Positions 27,623 through 35,884 of a stretch of 64,000 nucleotides of DNA are shown in pieces. The translations under genes and the position numbers were made by a program. Location: assembly GCA_003151475.1 (NCBI GenBank), contig PLXQ01000036.1, positions 10,477 to 74,476 of the forward strand. Reading direction: 5' to 3'. Source of the DNA: Acidimicrobiaceae bacterium. Lineage in GTDB: Bacteria; Actinomycetota; Acidimicrobiia; Acidimicrobiales; UBA8190. The notes beneath the pieces were generated by a model, which did not search any database, was not told the DNA's origin, and worked only from the letters and a program-made list of their open reading frames with translations. The number at the start of each line of letters is the position of its first letter. The first letter of the stretch is position 1.

Positions 27623-28597
27623 TCAGGTGGCGGCGGCGCTCTCGCCCAGTTTGGACCGGAGGTCGGCCTCGAAGGCCAGGATCTCGGGCGCCATTGCCTT
27701 GGCTCGCAGAGCCTCGAACTTCGGGTAGCCGGCGTCGCGCTCGGCGTCCCATTCGTCGGCGAAGCGTCCGGAGGCGATGTCCTCGACCAGCTCCCGCATG
27801 GTGGAGACCAGATCGAGGTGTCCGTACCGGCCGGCTCTCGACATCTGCCCGTACTGAGATGTCGGCGAGTGGTACGCCATCTGGGCGGCGCCACCCTCCA
27901 GGCGGACCAGGCGGTAGGTCCGCTCCACCTCACCGGAGAGGACCAGCTCGGTGACGATGGCCTCGATGGGGATTCCCTGCTCAAGCATGACCTGGACGAA
28001 CGATTCACTGACGCGTCGCAGGGCCGGAGCCATCGCCTGCTCGACGGCCAGGTCGAGGACGGCCTCTTGTTTGGCGGTGAGTTCGATGGCTCCTTGGCGG
28101 AGCCCACCGATGGCCTTGGCCACGGCCAGGACACGGGCCCGGGCCGTGCCGGTGACGTCGCTGTGGACCCCAACCGCCGTGATGAAGCCGACGCCCTCGA
28201 GGTAGCAGCGACGGACCTCGGGCCCGAGCATCCGGGGCGCCACCATGCCGGTGTCGCAAGGGAGGTCGAGCCTGCCGAAGGCCAGCGTGTAGCCGCTGGC
28301 CACGATGACCAGGGCGTCGGACCTGGGGGCAAGAGGCAAGCTCGGGATGACGTCGTCGGGGACGAGCACGCAGATCACGTCGGCGTCATTCGCCCCTTCG
28401 AGGTCGCTGGCGGTGAAGCCATCGGCCTCGGCGGTGTCCCTGGTCTGGTCGGCCCGGACGCAGACGACGACGTCGAGGCCCGAGTCGCGCAGGTTGAGGG
28501 CCCACGATCTGCCCTGGTTGCCGTACCCGATGACGGCGACCCGCTGGCCGGCGAGGGCATCGAGCTGGGCGTCTGATTCGTTGAGGATGACGGTCAC
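27623..28597 (-). CDS. Ketol-acid reductoisomerase (IlvC)-like protein
   Basis: 324 aa from a GTG at 28597. The NADP-binding Rossmann motif GYGNQGRSWALNLRDSG (residues 24-40) is IlvC-like. The metal site pattern D-L-x-x-E (D182, E186) and later glutamates in TELVL and EGGAAQ plus a serine in SPTSQYG are kept. The second half diverges, with about seven extra residues between those glutamates. Ordinary IlvC makes 2,3-dihydroxy-isovalerate for branched-chain amino acids and sits beside ilvBN. Here the neighbours are an enoyl-CoA hydratase and an unknown protein, so a changed substrate is likely. The fold and cofactor use are well supported; the reaction is not. Confidence 0.82.
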   Translation of the reverse strand: MTVILNESDAQLDALAGQRVAVIGYGNQGRSWALNLRDSGLDVVVCVRADQTRDTAEADGFTASDLEGANDADVICVLVPDDVIPSLPLAPRSDALVIVASGYTLAFGRLDLPCDTGMVAPRMLGPEVRRCYLEGVGFITAVGVHSDVTGTARARVLAVAKAIGGLRQGAIELTAKQEAVLDLAVEQAMAPALRRVSESFVQVMLEQGIPIEAIVTELVLSGEVERTYRLVRLEGGAAQMAYHSPTSQYGQMSRAGRYGHLDLVSTMRELVEDIASGRFADEWDAERDAGYPKFEALRAKAMAPEILAFEADLRSKLGESAAAT

Positions 28598-28750
28598 GTT
28601 CCGAACGTACCCGACGTTCCCGCGATGCCTCTGAATTGGACGGACCGGCTGCCGGGACGACCCCAGGCGATGGTACGCAGGTCGGAGTGGTGGAATTGAA
28701 ACCCCAGTACGACCGCTCCCTAAATATGTAGGGCTAAATCCTATAAATAG

Positions 28751-28770
28751 CTAAGAATCCTAGAGATCTA
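28751..28770. repeat. Second copy of the CTAAGANTCCNAGAGATC motif
   Basis: CTAAGAATCCTAGAGATC resembles CTAAGATTCCCAGAGATC at 27032-27049, with two mismatches in 18. Each copy lies just past the 3' end of a gene on the minus strand; this one covers the enoyl-CoA hydratase stop codon. It could be part of a transcript end or a mobile repeat fragment. Confidence 0.35.
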
Positions 28771-29575
28771 CCGGATGTTGGCCGAAGTTCGGAGGACGCT
28801 TCTCCAGGAAGGCGGTCACCGCCTCCTGCATGTCGCCGGTGAAGGTGGAGAGGATCTGGGTGCGGTTCTCGAGGTCGATGCCGGCCTGGAGCGATCCCAC
28901 CTCCAGCTGTGACCACATCACTTCTTTCGTCATCCGTACGCCCCAGGGGCTGTTGGCGGCGATCAGCCTTGCCGTCACAAGCGCCTCGTCGAGCAGCTGG
29001 TCGTCGGGCACGGTCTTGAGCACGAGCCCAATGCGGTCGGCCTCGGCGGCGTCGATGATCCGGCCGGTGAGCATGAGCTCCCAGGCCCGCGAGGCACCGA
29101 GCAGCCGCGGCAAGAGCCAGCTGACGCCGATGTCGCAGCCGGAGAGGCCGAGGCGGACGAATGCCACATTGAAGCGGGCCGACGTCGCCGCTAGACGGAT
29201 GTCGCTGGCGAGGGCCAGGGCCAGCCCGCCTCCGGCGGCGGGACCGTTCACGGCGGCGATCACCGGTTGGGGGAGAGATCGCAGGCGCGGCACCAGGGCG
29301 GCGATCTCCTTCTGGGTGGCGAGGCCCGACTCGACCCGGCCCGCCTCGACCGGACCGCGGGGACGGCCGTAGCCGTGGAGGTCGAGGCCGGCGCAGAATC
29401 CCCGGCCGGCTCCGGTCAAGATGACCACCCGGCAGGAACGGTCACCGTCGAGCGCCCCGAGGGCGTCGTGGAGCTCGCCCACCAGATCGGCCGTCATGGC
29501 GTTCAGACGCTCGGGCCGGTTGAGAGTGAGAAGGGTGATGCCCGATTCGATCCGTTCGCTGGTGACGTTGGGCAT
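28760..29575 (-). CDS. Enoyl-CoA hydratase/isomerase family protein
   Basis: 271 aa. The ATG at 29575 is chosen for its GGAG seven bases upstream; an ATG at 29614 is in frame but lacks one. Crotonase features: LLTLNRPERLNAM, oxyanion segment GAGRGFCAGLDLHG, GPAAGGGLALALASDIRLA, and FVRLGLSGCDIGVSWLLPRL. The usual hydratase glutamate in the PxxGG loop is not visible; the D-x-G-x-S-W-LPR form is typical of isomerase/hydratase-like members acting on branched or cyclic acyl-CoA. It is upstream of the KARI-like gene on the same strand with a 160-base AT-richer gap, so it may have a separate transcript. Confidence 0.9.
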   Translation of the reverse strand: MPNVTSERIESGITLLTLNRPERLNAMTADLVGELHDALGALDGDRSCRVVILTGAGRGFCAGLDLHGYGRPRGPVEAGRVESGLATQKEIAALVPRLRSLPQPVIAAVNGPAAGGGLALALASDIRLAATSARFNVAFVRLGLSGCDIGVSWLLPRLLGASRAWELMLTGRIIDAAEADRIGLVLKTVPDDQLLDEALVTARLIAANSPWGVRMTKEVMWSQLEVGSLQAGIDLENRTQILSTFTGDMQEAVTAFLEKRPPNFGQHPVDL

Positions 29576-29673
29576 GTTCGGTCTCCTTCGACGATCCCCG
29601 GTGGGTTCGTGCACACGTGTTTCTATCCGCCGTGGCTCCGGGCTGTGGCTGACGCCTCGCTACCATCGCTGTC

Positions 29674-29850
29674 ATGAGCGTTCCCATCGTCCTCGTCCAC
29701 GGCGGTGGCCACGGGGCCTGGTGCTGGGAGCCGACGGTGGCCGAGCTCACGACCGAGGTACTGGCCGTCGACCTCCCTCCGGTGTCGATCCGGGGCGGAG
29801 CAGGGCGACTCGAGAGGGAGGGCCACGAGCAACTGCGAGATGGACCATGA
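29674..29850 (+). pseudogene. Truncated alpha/beta hydrolase (N-terminal fragment)
   Basis: From the ATG at 29674 the first 35 residues are clear alpha/beta hydrolase sequence: VPIVLVHGGGHGAWCWEPTV, then LTTEVLAVDLPP, including the HGGGHGAWCW oxyanion-hole segment of esterase/HNL-like enzymes. After PP the homology ends and the frame stops 23 codons later. The nucleophile elbow, acid and histidine are absent. The break marks the edge of the non-coding, repeat-bearing stretch that leads into the oxidoreductase operon. Confidence 0.7.
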
Positions 29851-30181
29851 AAGGACCACAGGGTGGGCTAGCGACATAACCCTCTGACCTGGGTCGGGAC
29901 CGCATCCCTGAACGGCCATTTCTCACGCTATCGCTATCGATTTTCCACATACTTGCGCGCTCAAGCAAGAGAGTCGTCCCTGGTGGGCGGCAGCGGATGA
30001 GTTTTCGGCACTCACAGGTCGATCAGCTGGCGCCACCGCTCGTCTCCACAGCGGCGATCAGCAGCGGGCCGTCACGGTGGTCCACGGCCAGCCGTTGAGA
30101 GTCATTCAATCCTTGAGCCCACGCAGGTTCGTCTGACGAAGCCAGGCCGAGAGACTGCATGCCCGAAGCTAGCGGCAGGAA

Positions 30182-30195
30182 CGAACATACGTTCG
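30182..30195. promoter_or_regulatory. SOS-box-like palindrome CGAAC-ATAC-GTTCG
   Basis: It matches the Gram-positive LexA consensus CGAACRNRYGTTCG at every position. The nearest gene in the right orientation starts 217 bases downstream, and no recognised SOS gene is near. Confidence 0.45.
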
Positions 30196-30287
30196 CTTAA
30201 GTCCGGTTGGCCCTGTTTGATCAGGCAAGGGAGAAACCCCTGGCCGTCAGACTTGGATGAGATTGTCGGCACCCACAGGGTGAGAGC

Positions 30288-30325
30288 TAATCGTGAACAA
30301 ATCCTCTAATCGTGACCAAATCCTC
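30288..30325. repeat. 19-base tandem duplication upstream of the operon
   Basis: TAATCGTGAACAAATCCTC is followed directly by TAATCGTGACCAAATCCTC, one mismatch in 19. It lies 88 bases before the first oxidoreductase start, where activator or repressor half-sites would be expected. Confidence 0.6.
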
Positions 30326-30412
30326 TAGTAGGCAGCGCCGGCTCGGCGGATGCTCACATGCAAAGGCTTAGGGATGAATCGCAACGCGGTGGCCAACCGC
30401 GAGGAGGGCCCT

Positions 30413-32122
30413 ATGCGCGACGAGACGTTCGACATCGTGGTAGTGGGTGGGGGGCATAACGGCTCCACGATCGCTGCCTACCTCGCGAAATCTGGCCTCT
30501 CGGTCGCTGTATGCGAAGCGCGCCCAGAGTGCGGTGGCGGCCAGGAGAACACCGAACCGCGACCGGGGTTTCGCATCGATCCTCACGCAACCTACCTTTA
30601 CGGCGGCGCGGCACCGGGCTTCGACCAGCTGGAGCTATGGAAGTACGGAATGCGGATGGTCTACTACCCGTCGATGTCGGGGGTCGTCACACTCGACGGC
30701 GTCGCCGCAAACATGGGGAGCCGCTGGCGTCCCGACATCCTTGAAGAGAGCGCCCGCCGCTTCTTCCCCGAGCAAGGCGGAGGGGGCGGCCTGGTCGACG
30801 CTTTGCCTGAGCCTGCCATGCGTGAGCTGCTGCGGTCTCTGTTCTGGACGCCGCCGCACCCGCGCCAGCACGAGATCGATGAGGCCGACCTGCCATGGTG
30901 GCAGGTGTTCCGCAAGCACGTTCCCGAGCTCTGGACCGAGCGCCTTCTGGACATGAGCTACTGCGACTTTCTCGAGGAGTTCGTGCCGTGGGAGCCGGCT
31001 CGCGTGTTGGGCGCCATGGGTGCGTGGTATTGCGGTGCCCACCCCAACTGGGACGGCATGATGTTGCCTTCGCTCGGCGGTACAATGCTCTTCGGGTACT
31101 CGGGAGGGTCGCCACGCGGGGGAATGCACACCTATGCGCATGCGATTATCCGGTGCGCGATCGCACACGGTGCCCGGATCCTGACAAACTCGCCAGTCGA
31201 GGAGATCATCGTTCGCAACGGGCGCGCGGTCGGTGTCCAGCTCTCTGCCGACGCGTCGTTTCCGGAGAAGACGATTTGGGCACGCAAGGCCGTGATCTCC
31301 GGCGCCGACGTGAAACAAACGTTCCTGCACCTCGTGGGCCCGCAGCACATGGACGCTGGCTTTGCACAACGCGTCGCCGACGTTTCGCTCAAGGGCGGCA
31401 GCCTCTTTGTGATGTCGGTGATCTGCCGCGAGCTCCCGAAGTACCACGGTCGCGAGGACGCCTTTCCCGAAGATATCTACCCGTCCTGTGTGGTTGGTCC
31501 CGCAGACTCGATGGACTTCTTCTACGCACAGACTCGCGACGCCTACTCACACAAGAAGGTCCCAGCGTCGCTTACCCCTGAGCACCTCACGATGATGATC
31601 TGCTCGCATGACCAGTACGACCCAACGCGCACCGTGGACGGATATCACGTGCTGTCACCGATCTACCTGGAGTGTCCGCCGCCGCAGTACGACGTCGACG
31701 GACCAGAGGGGTATAATCGGCGCAAGCAGGAAATCGTCGATGCAGCGTTGGCGCTCATCGAGCGCATGGCGCCCAACATGCACGCCGACAACATCGTGGA
31801 CGTGTTCGTCAACACCCCGTACGACTCGGAGTTCCGCAACGCGGGCATGTCGGGCGGCAATTGGTACGGTGCCCGACAGTCGGCCGACCAATGGTTCGGC
31901 ACGCGGCCGATACCGGAACTGGCGCGATACCGCACACCGATCGACGGTCTCTACCTGTGCAGTCAGAGCATGCATCCGGGTGGTCTCTGTCTGATGGCAG
32001 TGCCCTACAACCTCATGCACATACTCATCGAGGACGGCATCGTGGAGCCTGCGAGTTGGTGGTATCCATCGGAGTGGTACGTGCCTGAGAGCGGCCGCCC
32101 GATGGCGGGAGTAGCGCGATGA
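30413..32122 (+). CDS. CrtI/phytoene-desaturase-like FAD oxidoreductase 1
   Basis: 569 aa. The ATG at 30413 follows GGAGGG by five bases; earlier ATGs at 30350 and 30374 lack such a site. The FAD motif VVGGGHNGSTIAAYLAKSG is near residue 9, then CEARPECGGGQENTE. The middle substrate region has aromatic-rich LFWTPPHPRQHEIDEADLPW. The C-terminal FAD-contacting end IDGLYLCSQSMHPGGLCLMA is diagnostic of the COG1233 family (phytoene desaturases, retinol saturases, carotene isomerases). These enzymes oxidise, saturate or isomerise polyene lipids. It is the longest of four paralogues in the operon and differs most from the others, having QEN where they have an xxTEE segment. The next gene overlaps by four bases. 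Confidence 0.88.
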   Translation: MRDETFDIVVVGGGHNGSTIAAYLAKSGLSVAVCEARPECGGGQENTEPRPGFRIDPHATYLYGGAAPGFDQLELWKYGMRMVYYPSMSGVVTLDGVAANMGSRWRPDILEESARRFFPEQGGGGGLVDALPEPAMRELLRSLFWTPPHPRQHEIDEADLPWWQVFRKHVPELWTERLLDMSYCDFLEEFVPWEPARVLGAMGAWYCGAHPNWDGMMLPSLGGTMLFGYSGGSPRGGMHTYAHAIIRCAIAHGARILTNSPVEEIIVRNGRAVGVQLSADASFPEKTIWARKAVISGADVKQTFLHLVGPQHMDAGFAQRVADVSLKGGSLFVMSVICRELPKYHGREDAFPEDIYPSCVVGPADSMDFFYAQTRDAYSHKKVPASLTPEHLTMMICSHDQYDPTRTVDGYHVLSPIYLECPPPQYDVDGPEGYNRRKQEIVDAALALIERMAPNMHADNIVDVFVNTPYDSEFRNAGMSGGNWYGARQSADQWFGTRPIPELARYRTPIDGLYLCSQSMHPGGLCLMAVPYNLMHILIEDGIVEPASWWYPSEWYVPESGRPMAGVAR

Positions 32123-33780
32123 TGCGCAGGGGATATGGCATCGAACCGACCGAGCACATACTCGACGAGTTTCCCGAACATTCGAAGTTCGACGTCGCGA
32201 TCGTCGGTGGCGGGCCTAACGGACTCATCGCGGCCGCATATCTCGCTCGTGCAGGGCTGCGCACGATTGTCGTTGAGCGGCGTCATGAATTGGGCGGCGG
32301 GCTCGCGACCGAGGAGACGCTGTTCCCCGGCTACTACACGAACACGCACGCCGTCTACCACATGATGACTGACTACATGCCCTTGTTCCGGGACTTTGAT
32401 CTCGATGTCCACGGCCTCACGTTCGTGAAACCAAACGCGCAAACTGCTGCGGTTTTCACCGACGGAACGAGTCTGATGCTGTGCAATCAGGTTGAGGATA
32501 CAAAGGACTCGATCGCAAAGTTCAGTCAGCGGGACGCCAACAGTTTCGGCAAGGTCATGCGTGTGTGGCGGCGGCTTGTCGACGACGTGATCGCGCCTGG
32601 TACGTATCTCCCGCCAATGCCGCCCATGGACATGATCGAGGCGTTCGAGCGAACTGGGGCTGGGCGCGAGGTGCTGCGGCTGACGGAGATGTCACCGATC
32701 GAGATCATCAACGAACTCGTCGAGGACGACAGGGTCCGCATGCTGCTGCTGTATGCCGCGTGCATGTGGGGACTCAACCCACACGAAAGCGGGCTCGGCT
32801 TCCTCGTTCCGCTGTACGTCGACCGCGCCGCCAACAAAGCATTGTGCTACGGCGGATCACACAAGCTGGCTGGCACGTTGTCGCGTGAGATCCTGCGCAA
32901 TGGCGGCGTCGTGCTGGACAACGCAGAGGTCACGTCCTTCATCGTGGAGAATGGCCGGGTCACCGGTCTTGAGGTGTTCGATGGACGTGTGATCGAAGCC
33001 AAAGCGGTGCTGTCGAGCCTGCCGCCACCCCTCACGTTCGGCAGATTGCTGCCCGCGGAGCACGTGCCTTCCGATTTGAAGCGCGTGGCCGGCGAGTGGG
33101 AATGGGATGACTGGTCGTTCTTCACGCTGGCGATTGCCACCAACGAGGCGCCGCGCTATGAGACCGACGACCCATGGGTGAACGATGCCTTCATGGTCGT
33201 GACCGGGTTCGATTCAACGGAGCAGCTGCTCCGCCACTGGGACAACGTGCTCGCCGGCCGTCTCGATCTCGATTGTGTGGGCGGGCACGCGACGGTCGAG
33301 ACCCGTTACGACCCGACCCTCGTACGGATCCCGGGGCATCACGTGAGCTTCCTGCAGGTGCACGTCCCAGGGGAGGTGGACGGCGGCTGGAAGGCCCGCC
33401 ACGATGAGCTGGCCGACTGCCTGCTCGCACGGTGGGGTAGGTACGCGCACAACCTCACGCCGGACAACATCGTGCTATCAAGAGCGGAAAGCCCGCTTGA
33501 CATCGAGACACGTCTTCCCAACATGGTGCATGGCTCGATAAAGCACGGCGCGTACAACGCGCTGCAGATGGGGGTATTCCGACCGCACGACACTTGCGTA
33601 GCGGGACGTACGCCGGTCGAGGGCCTGTACCTCTGTGGCGCTTCGTCATACCCGGGCGGACTCGTCATCGGCGGACCCGGCTATATCGCCGCTAACTCCG
33701 TGGCCGACGATCTCGGCGTGCAGAAGTGGTGGGCGCCGCCCCGCTACGTACAACGCTACCGAGAGGTGTATCTCTCGTGA
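32119..33780 (+). CDS. CrtI/phytoene-desaturase-like FAD oxidoreductase 2
   Basis: 553 aa, starting in the ATGA overlap at 32119. A 22-residue leader precedes FAD motif VAIVGGGPNGLIAAAYLARA, then ERRHELGGGLATEETLFPGY. GFLVPLYVDRAANKALCYGG and SHKLAGTLSREILRNGGVVL form the usual FAD-domain return segment. The end VEGLYLCGASSYPGGLVIGG binds the flavin pyrophosphate. It contains no membrane helix, so it is probably soluble or peripheral. Its divergence from the other three copies suggests a separate step on a related substrate, not simple duplication for dosage. Confidence 0.88.
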   Translation: MMRRGYGIEPTEHILDEFPEHSKFDVAIVGGGPNGLIAAAYLARAGLRTIVVERRHELGGGLATEETLFPGYYTNTHAVYHMMTDYMPLFRDFDLDVHGLTFVKPNAQTAAVFTDGTSLMLCNQVEDTKDSIAKFSQRDANSFGKVMRVWRRLVDDVIAPGTYLPPMPPMDMIEAFERTGAGREVLRLTEMSPIEIINELVEDDRVRMLLLYAACMWGLNPHESGLGFLVPLYVDRAANKALCYGGSHKLAGTLSREILRNGGVVLDNAEVTSFIVENGRVTGLEVFDGRVIEAKAVLSSLPPPLTFGRLLPAEHVPSDLKRVAGEWEWDDWSFFTLAIATNEAPRYETDDPWVNDAFMVVTGFDSTEQLLRHWDNVLAGRLDLDCVGGHATVETRYDPTLVRIPGHHVSFLQVHVPGEVDGGWKARHDELADCLLARWGRYAHNLTPDNIVLSRAESPLDIETRLPNMVHGSIKHGAYNALQMGVFRPHDTCVAGRTPVEGLYLCGASSYPGGLVIGGPGYIAANSVADDLGVQKWWAPPRYVQRYREVYLS

Positions 33781-34274
33781 AATTGCGGTCGCGTGGCCTG
33801 GGCCGTAAAGAGCTCGTGATGGACTTTCGTGAGTACGAGGTCTCTCGCGACGGCGACGACGTCGTCGTAACCGGAACGATCCGTGAGCCGGTGAACTGGG
33901 ACTTCACGATCCGCATCACCGGCGATGACATCCCAGGCATGTTGCGGCTCGGACTGCATCGGCACACCCTGGCGATGGCTACCCGCTGGGCGTTGCGCCG
34001 CAGATCCAAGGTACCGCCAGCGCCCGAAGCTGCACCGGTCGCGCCTCGTCCGCCGACACCGGCCGTGTCCCCACGCGCCGTTCTGCCCGACCCCGGTGCG
34101 GAGCCGTCGCCTGTCGCCCCCAGGCCAACCCAAGCCACCGCACGGCGCCCTCCTGTGTCGAACCCGATTTCGGACACCGAGGCGCCCGACTTCGGCGTGC
34201 CGCGACGGCGGGGTTGGGCAAACGGAGAACAAGCGTCAGCAACCGATGCCGTCACAGAAGGAGAGCGACGTTGA
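33777..34274 (+). CDS. Small protein of the oxidoreductase operon, unknown function
   Basis: 165 aa from a GTG at 33777 that overlaps the preceding stop (GTGA). The first 75 residues look folded (MDFREYEVSRDGDDVVVTGT, PVNWDFTIRITGDDIPGMLR). The rest is a proline/alanine-rich linker (PPAPEAAPVAPRPPTPAVSP) ending in charged residues. I recognise no family. The tail suggests tethering or interaction with the oxidoreductases. Coupling to both neighbours (its stop overlaps a TTG start) makes it an integral component. Confidence 0.72.
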   Translation: MKLRSRGLGRKELVMDFREYEVSRDGDDVVVTGTIREPVNWDFTIRITGDDIPGMLRLGLHRHTLAMATRWALRRRSKVPPAPEAAPVAPRPPTPAVSPRAVLPDPGAEPSPVAPRPTQATARRPPVSNPISDTEAPDFGVPRRRGWANGEQASATDAVTEGERR

Positions 34275-35872
34275 CGCGCGCATACGACGCGATCGTGATC
34301 GGCGCCGGACACAATGGCCTTTGCCTGGCCGCCTACCTGCAACGCGCCGGTCTCTCCACCGTGGTACTGGAGCGTCGGCACGAGGAAGGCGGTGGCATTA
34401 ACACCGAGGAGCCCGTGCTTCCCGGGTTCCGCCACAACATGCACGCGCAGTACATGGAGTTCTTCGACATCATGCCGATGATTCAGGACTTCGCACTGGC
34501 AGACCTCGGACTGCGCACAGTGATGCCCGAGGCCCAGGCTGGCATCGCCTTCGCGGACGGACGTCCACCCGTGATCCTGCACCGGCCCGACCTACTCGAC
34601 CGCACTCACGAAAGCATCCGCCGATATTCGAAGGCTGACGCTGACATGTACGTTGAGCTGAAGCACCGCGCGGCCGACCTGGAGCAGCTGTTTGCCACCG
34701 GGCTCTACAACATTCCCCAGCCGGGCGGCCTGGACGACCAGGCAGCGATGATCCAGGCGACGTTCGGTGACCTCGGGGTCGGCCCACATTTCTTGATGAA
34801 GTCTCCTAAGAACGTCATTGACGAGTTCTTCGAGACACCCGAACTGCGCGCGCTGCTCTACCGGGGGTGCGTCGAATGGGGCTACCCGATCGACGGACAA
34901 GGCCTCGGTGCGGGTTTTCTGCTCTTTGTGATGTGGACGCTAGGCAACTGGAAGCTCGCGTGCGGAGGCACCCACACCCTGGCCAAGGCGATGACCCAGG
35001 CGTGCTACCGCGAGGGGGTAGATCTCCTCGAGAACGTCATGGTCGAGGAGGTCATCGTAGACGACGGTCGGGCGGTCGGCGTCAAGACGCGTATCGGCGA
35101 CATCCGGGCAACGAAGGTCGTAGCCTCAAACGCTGACTTGCGCCAAACTCTGCTCGACATGGTCGGTGAGGAACACCTCAGCGCACTGTGGGTGAAACGG
35201 GCGCGTGCCTTCCGGTACGGCCCCAGTCACGTTCTCGGTACGCCATGTTTCTGCCTCTACGAGCCGCCACATTACAAGTCTGCGCAATGGGATCCCGCCA
35301 TCGACCGCTGCTTCTACACACTGGTCGGCTTCGACGGACCGGAGGACACGGTTCGGTATATCCGTGACGCATACATGGGTCGAGTGCCCAAGCCCGCTGC
35401 GGGAACCTGGGTCAATAGCCTCTGGGACCGGTCGCAGGCACCGCCCGGCCGGCATGCGGCGACGGGGTGGTATTTCCTTCCGAGCGCGAGCGCCCTCACC
35501 ACCGAGGAGTGGGCCGAGATACGTGCAACCTTCAATGAGAGCTTCCTGGACGTGTGGCACGACTTCGCGCCCAACATGACCCGGGACAATGTCATTGCCC
35601 ACAAGCTCTACACGCCCGATCAGATGGAACGGAAGAACCTGATGCGCGAGGGCGACTTCTCGAATGGTGAGTTTGCCCCCGATCAAATCGGCGCCAACCG
35701 CCCGTTCCCGGAGGCCTCAAACTACCGTACCGAGATCGACGGACTGTATCTCTGTGGACCCTCGGCCTACCCGGGTGGCGGGGTCCACGCGGCGTGCGGG
35801 TACAACGCGTACAAGGCGATCGCCGAGGATCTGGGGCTCCCGAGCCCGGTCGTCGCGACGCGTGGCTACTGA
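34271..35872 (+). CDS. CrtI/phytoene-desaturase-like FAD oxidoreductase 3
   Basis: 533 aa from a TTG at 34271 overlapping the previous stop (TTGA). The conserved sequence starts at once (LTRAYDAIVIGAGHNGLCLA), so longer versions are unneeded. ERRHEEGGGINTEEPVLPGF, ACGGTHTLAKAMTQACYREG and the C-terminal IDGLYLCGPSAYPGGGVHAA define the family. The N-terminal 50 residues closely resemble those of copy 4 (GAGHNGL...LERRHEEGGG), so copies 3 and 4 are probably the most recent pair. A TTG start in a coupled operon would lower expression relative to its neighbours. Confidence 0.88.
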   Translation: MTRAYDAIVIGAGHNGLCLAAYLQRAGLSTVVLERRHEEGGGINTEEPVLPGFRHNMHAQYMEFFDIMPMIQDFALADLGLRTVMPEAQAGIAFADGRPPVILHRPDLLDRTHESIRRYSKADADMYVELKHRAADLEQLFATGLYNIPQPGGLDDQAAMIQATFGDLGVGPHFLMKSPKNVIDEFFETPELRALLYRGCVEWGYPIDGQGLGAGFLLFVMWTLGNWKLACGGTHTLAKAMTQACYREGVDLLENVMVEEVIVDDGRAVGVKTRIGDIRATKVVASNADLRQTLLDMVGEEHLSALWVKRARAFRYGPSHVLGTPCFCLYEPPHYKSAQWDPAIDRCFYTLVGFDGPEDTVRYIRDAYMGRVPKPAAGTWVNSLWDRSQAPPGRHAATGWYFLPSASALTTEEWAEIRATFNESFLDVWHDFAPNMTRDNVIAHKLYTPDQMERKNLMREGDFSNGEFAPDQIGANRPFPEASNYRTEIDGLYLCGPSAYPGGGVHAACGYNAYKAIAEDLGLPSPVVATRGY

Positions 35873-35884
35873 CAGGGGACTGCG

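Larger units (their letters stand above)
29851..30412. other. Repeat-bearing non-coding stretch before the oxidoreductase operon
   Basis: About 560 bases without a credible gene. It contains an imperfect direct repeat (GATGAG-TTTTCGGCACTCACAGG at 29996-30018 and a one-base-longer copy at 30256-30279), a LexA-like palindrome (30182-30195) and a 19-base tandem duplication (30288-30325). It is less GC-rich than the flanks. It probably holds the operon promoter and the scar of an insertion. Confidence 0.5.
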
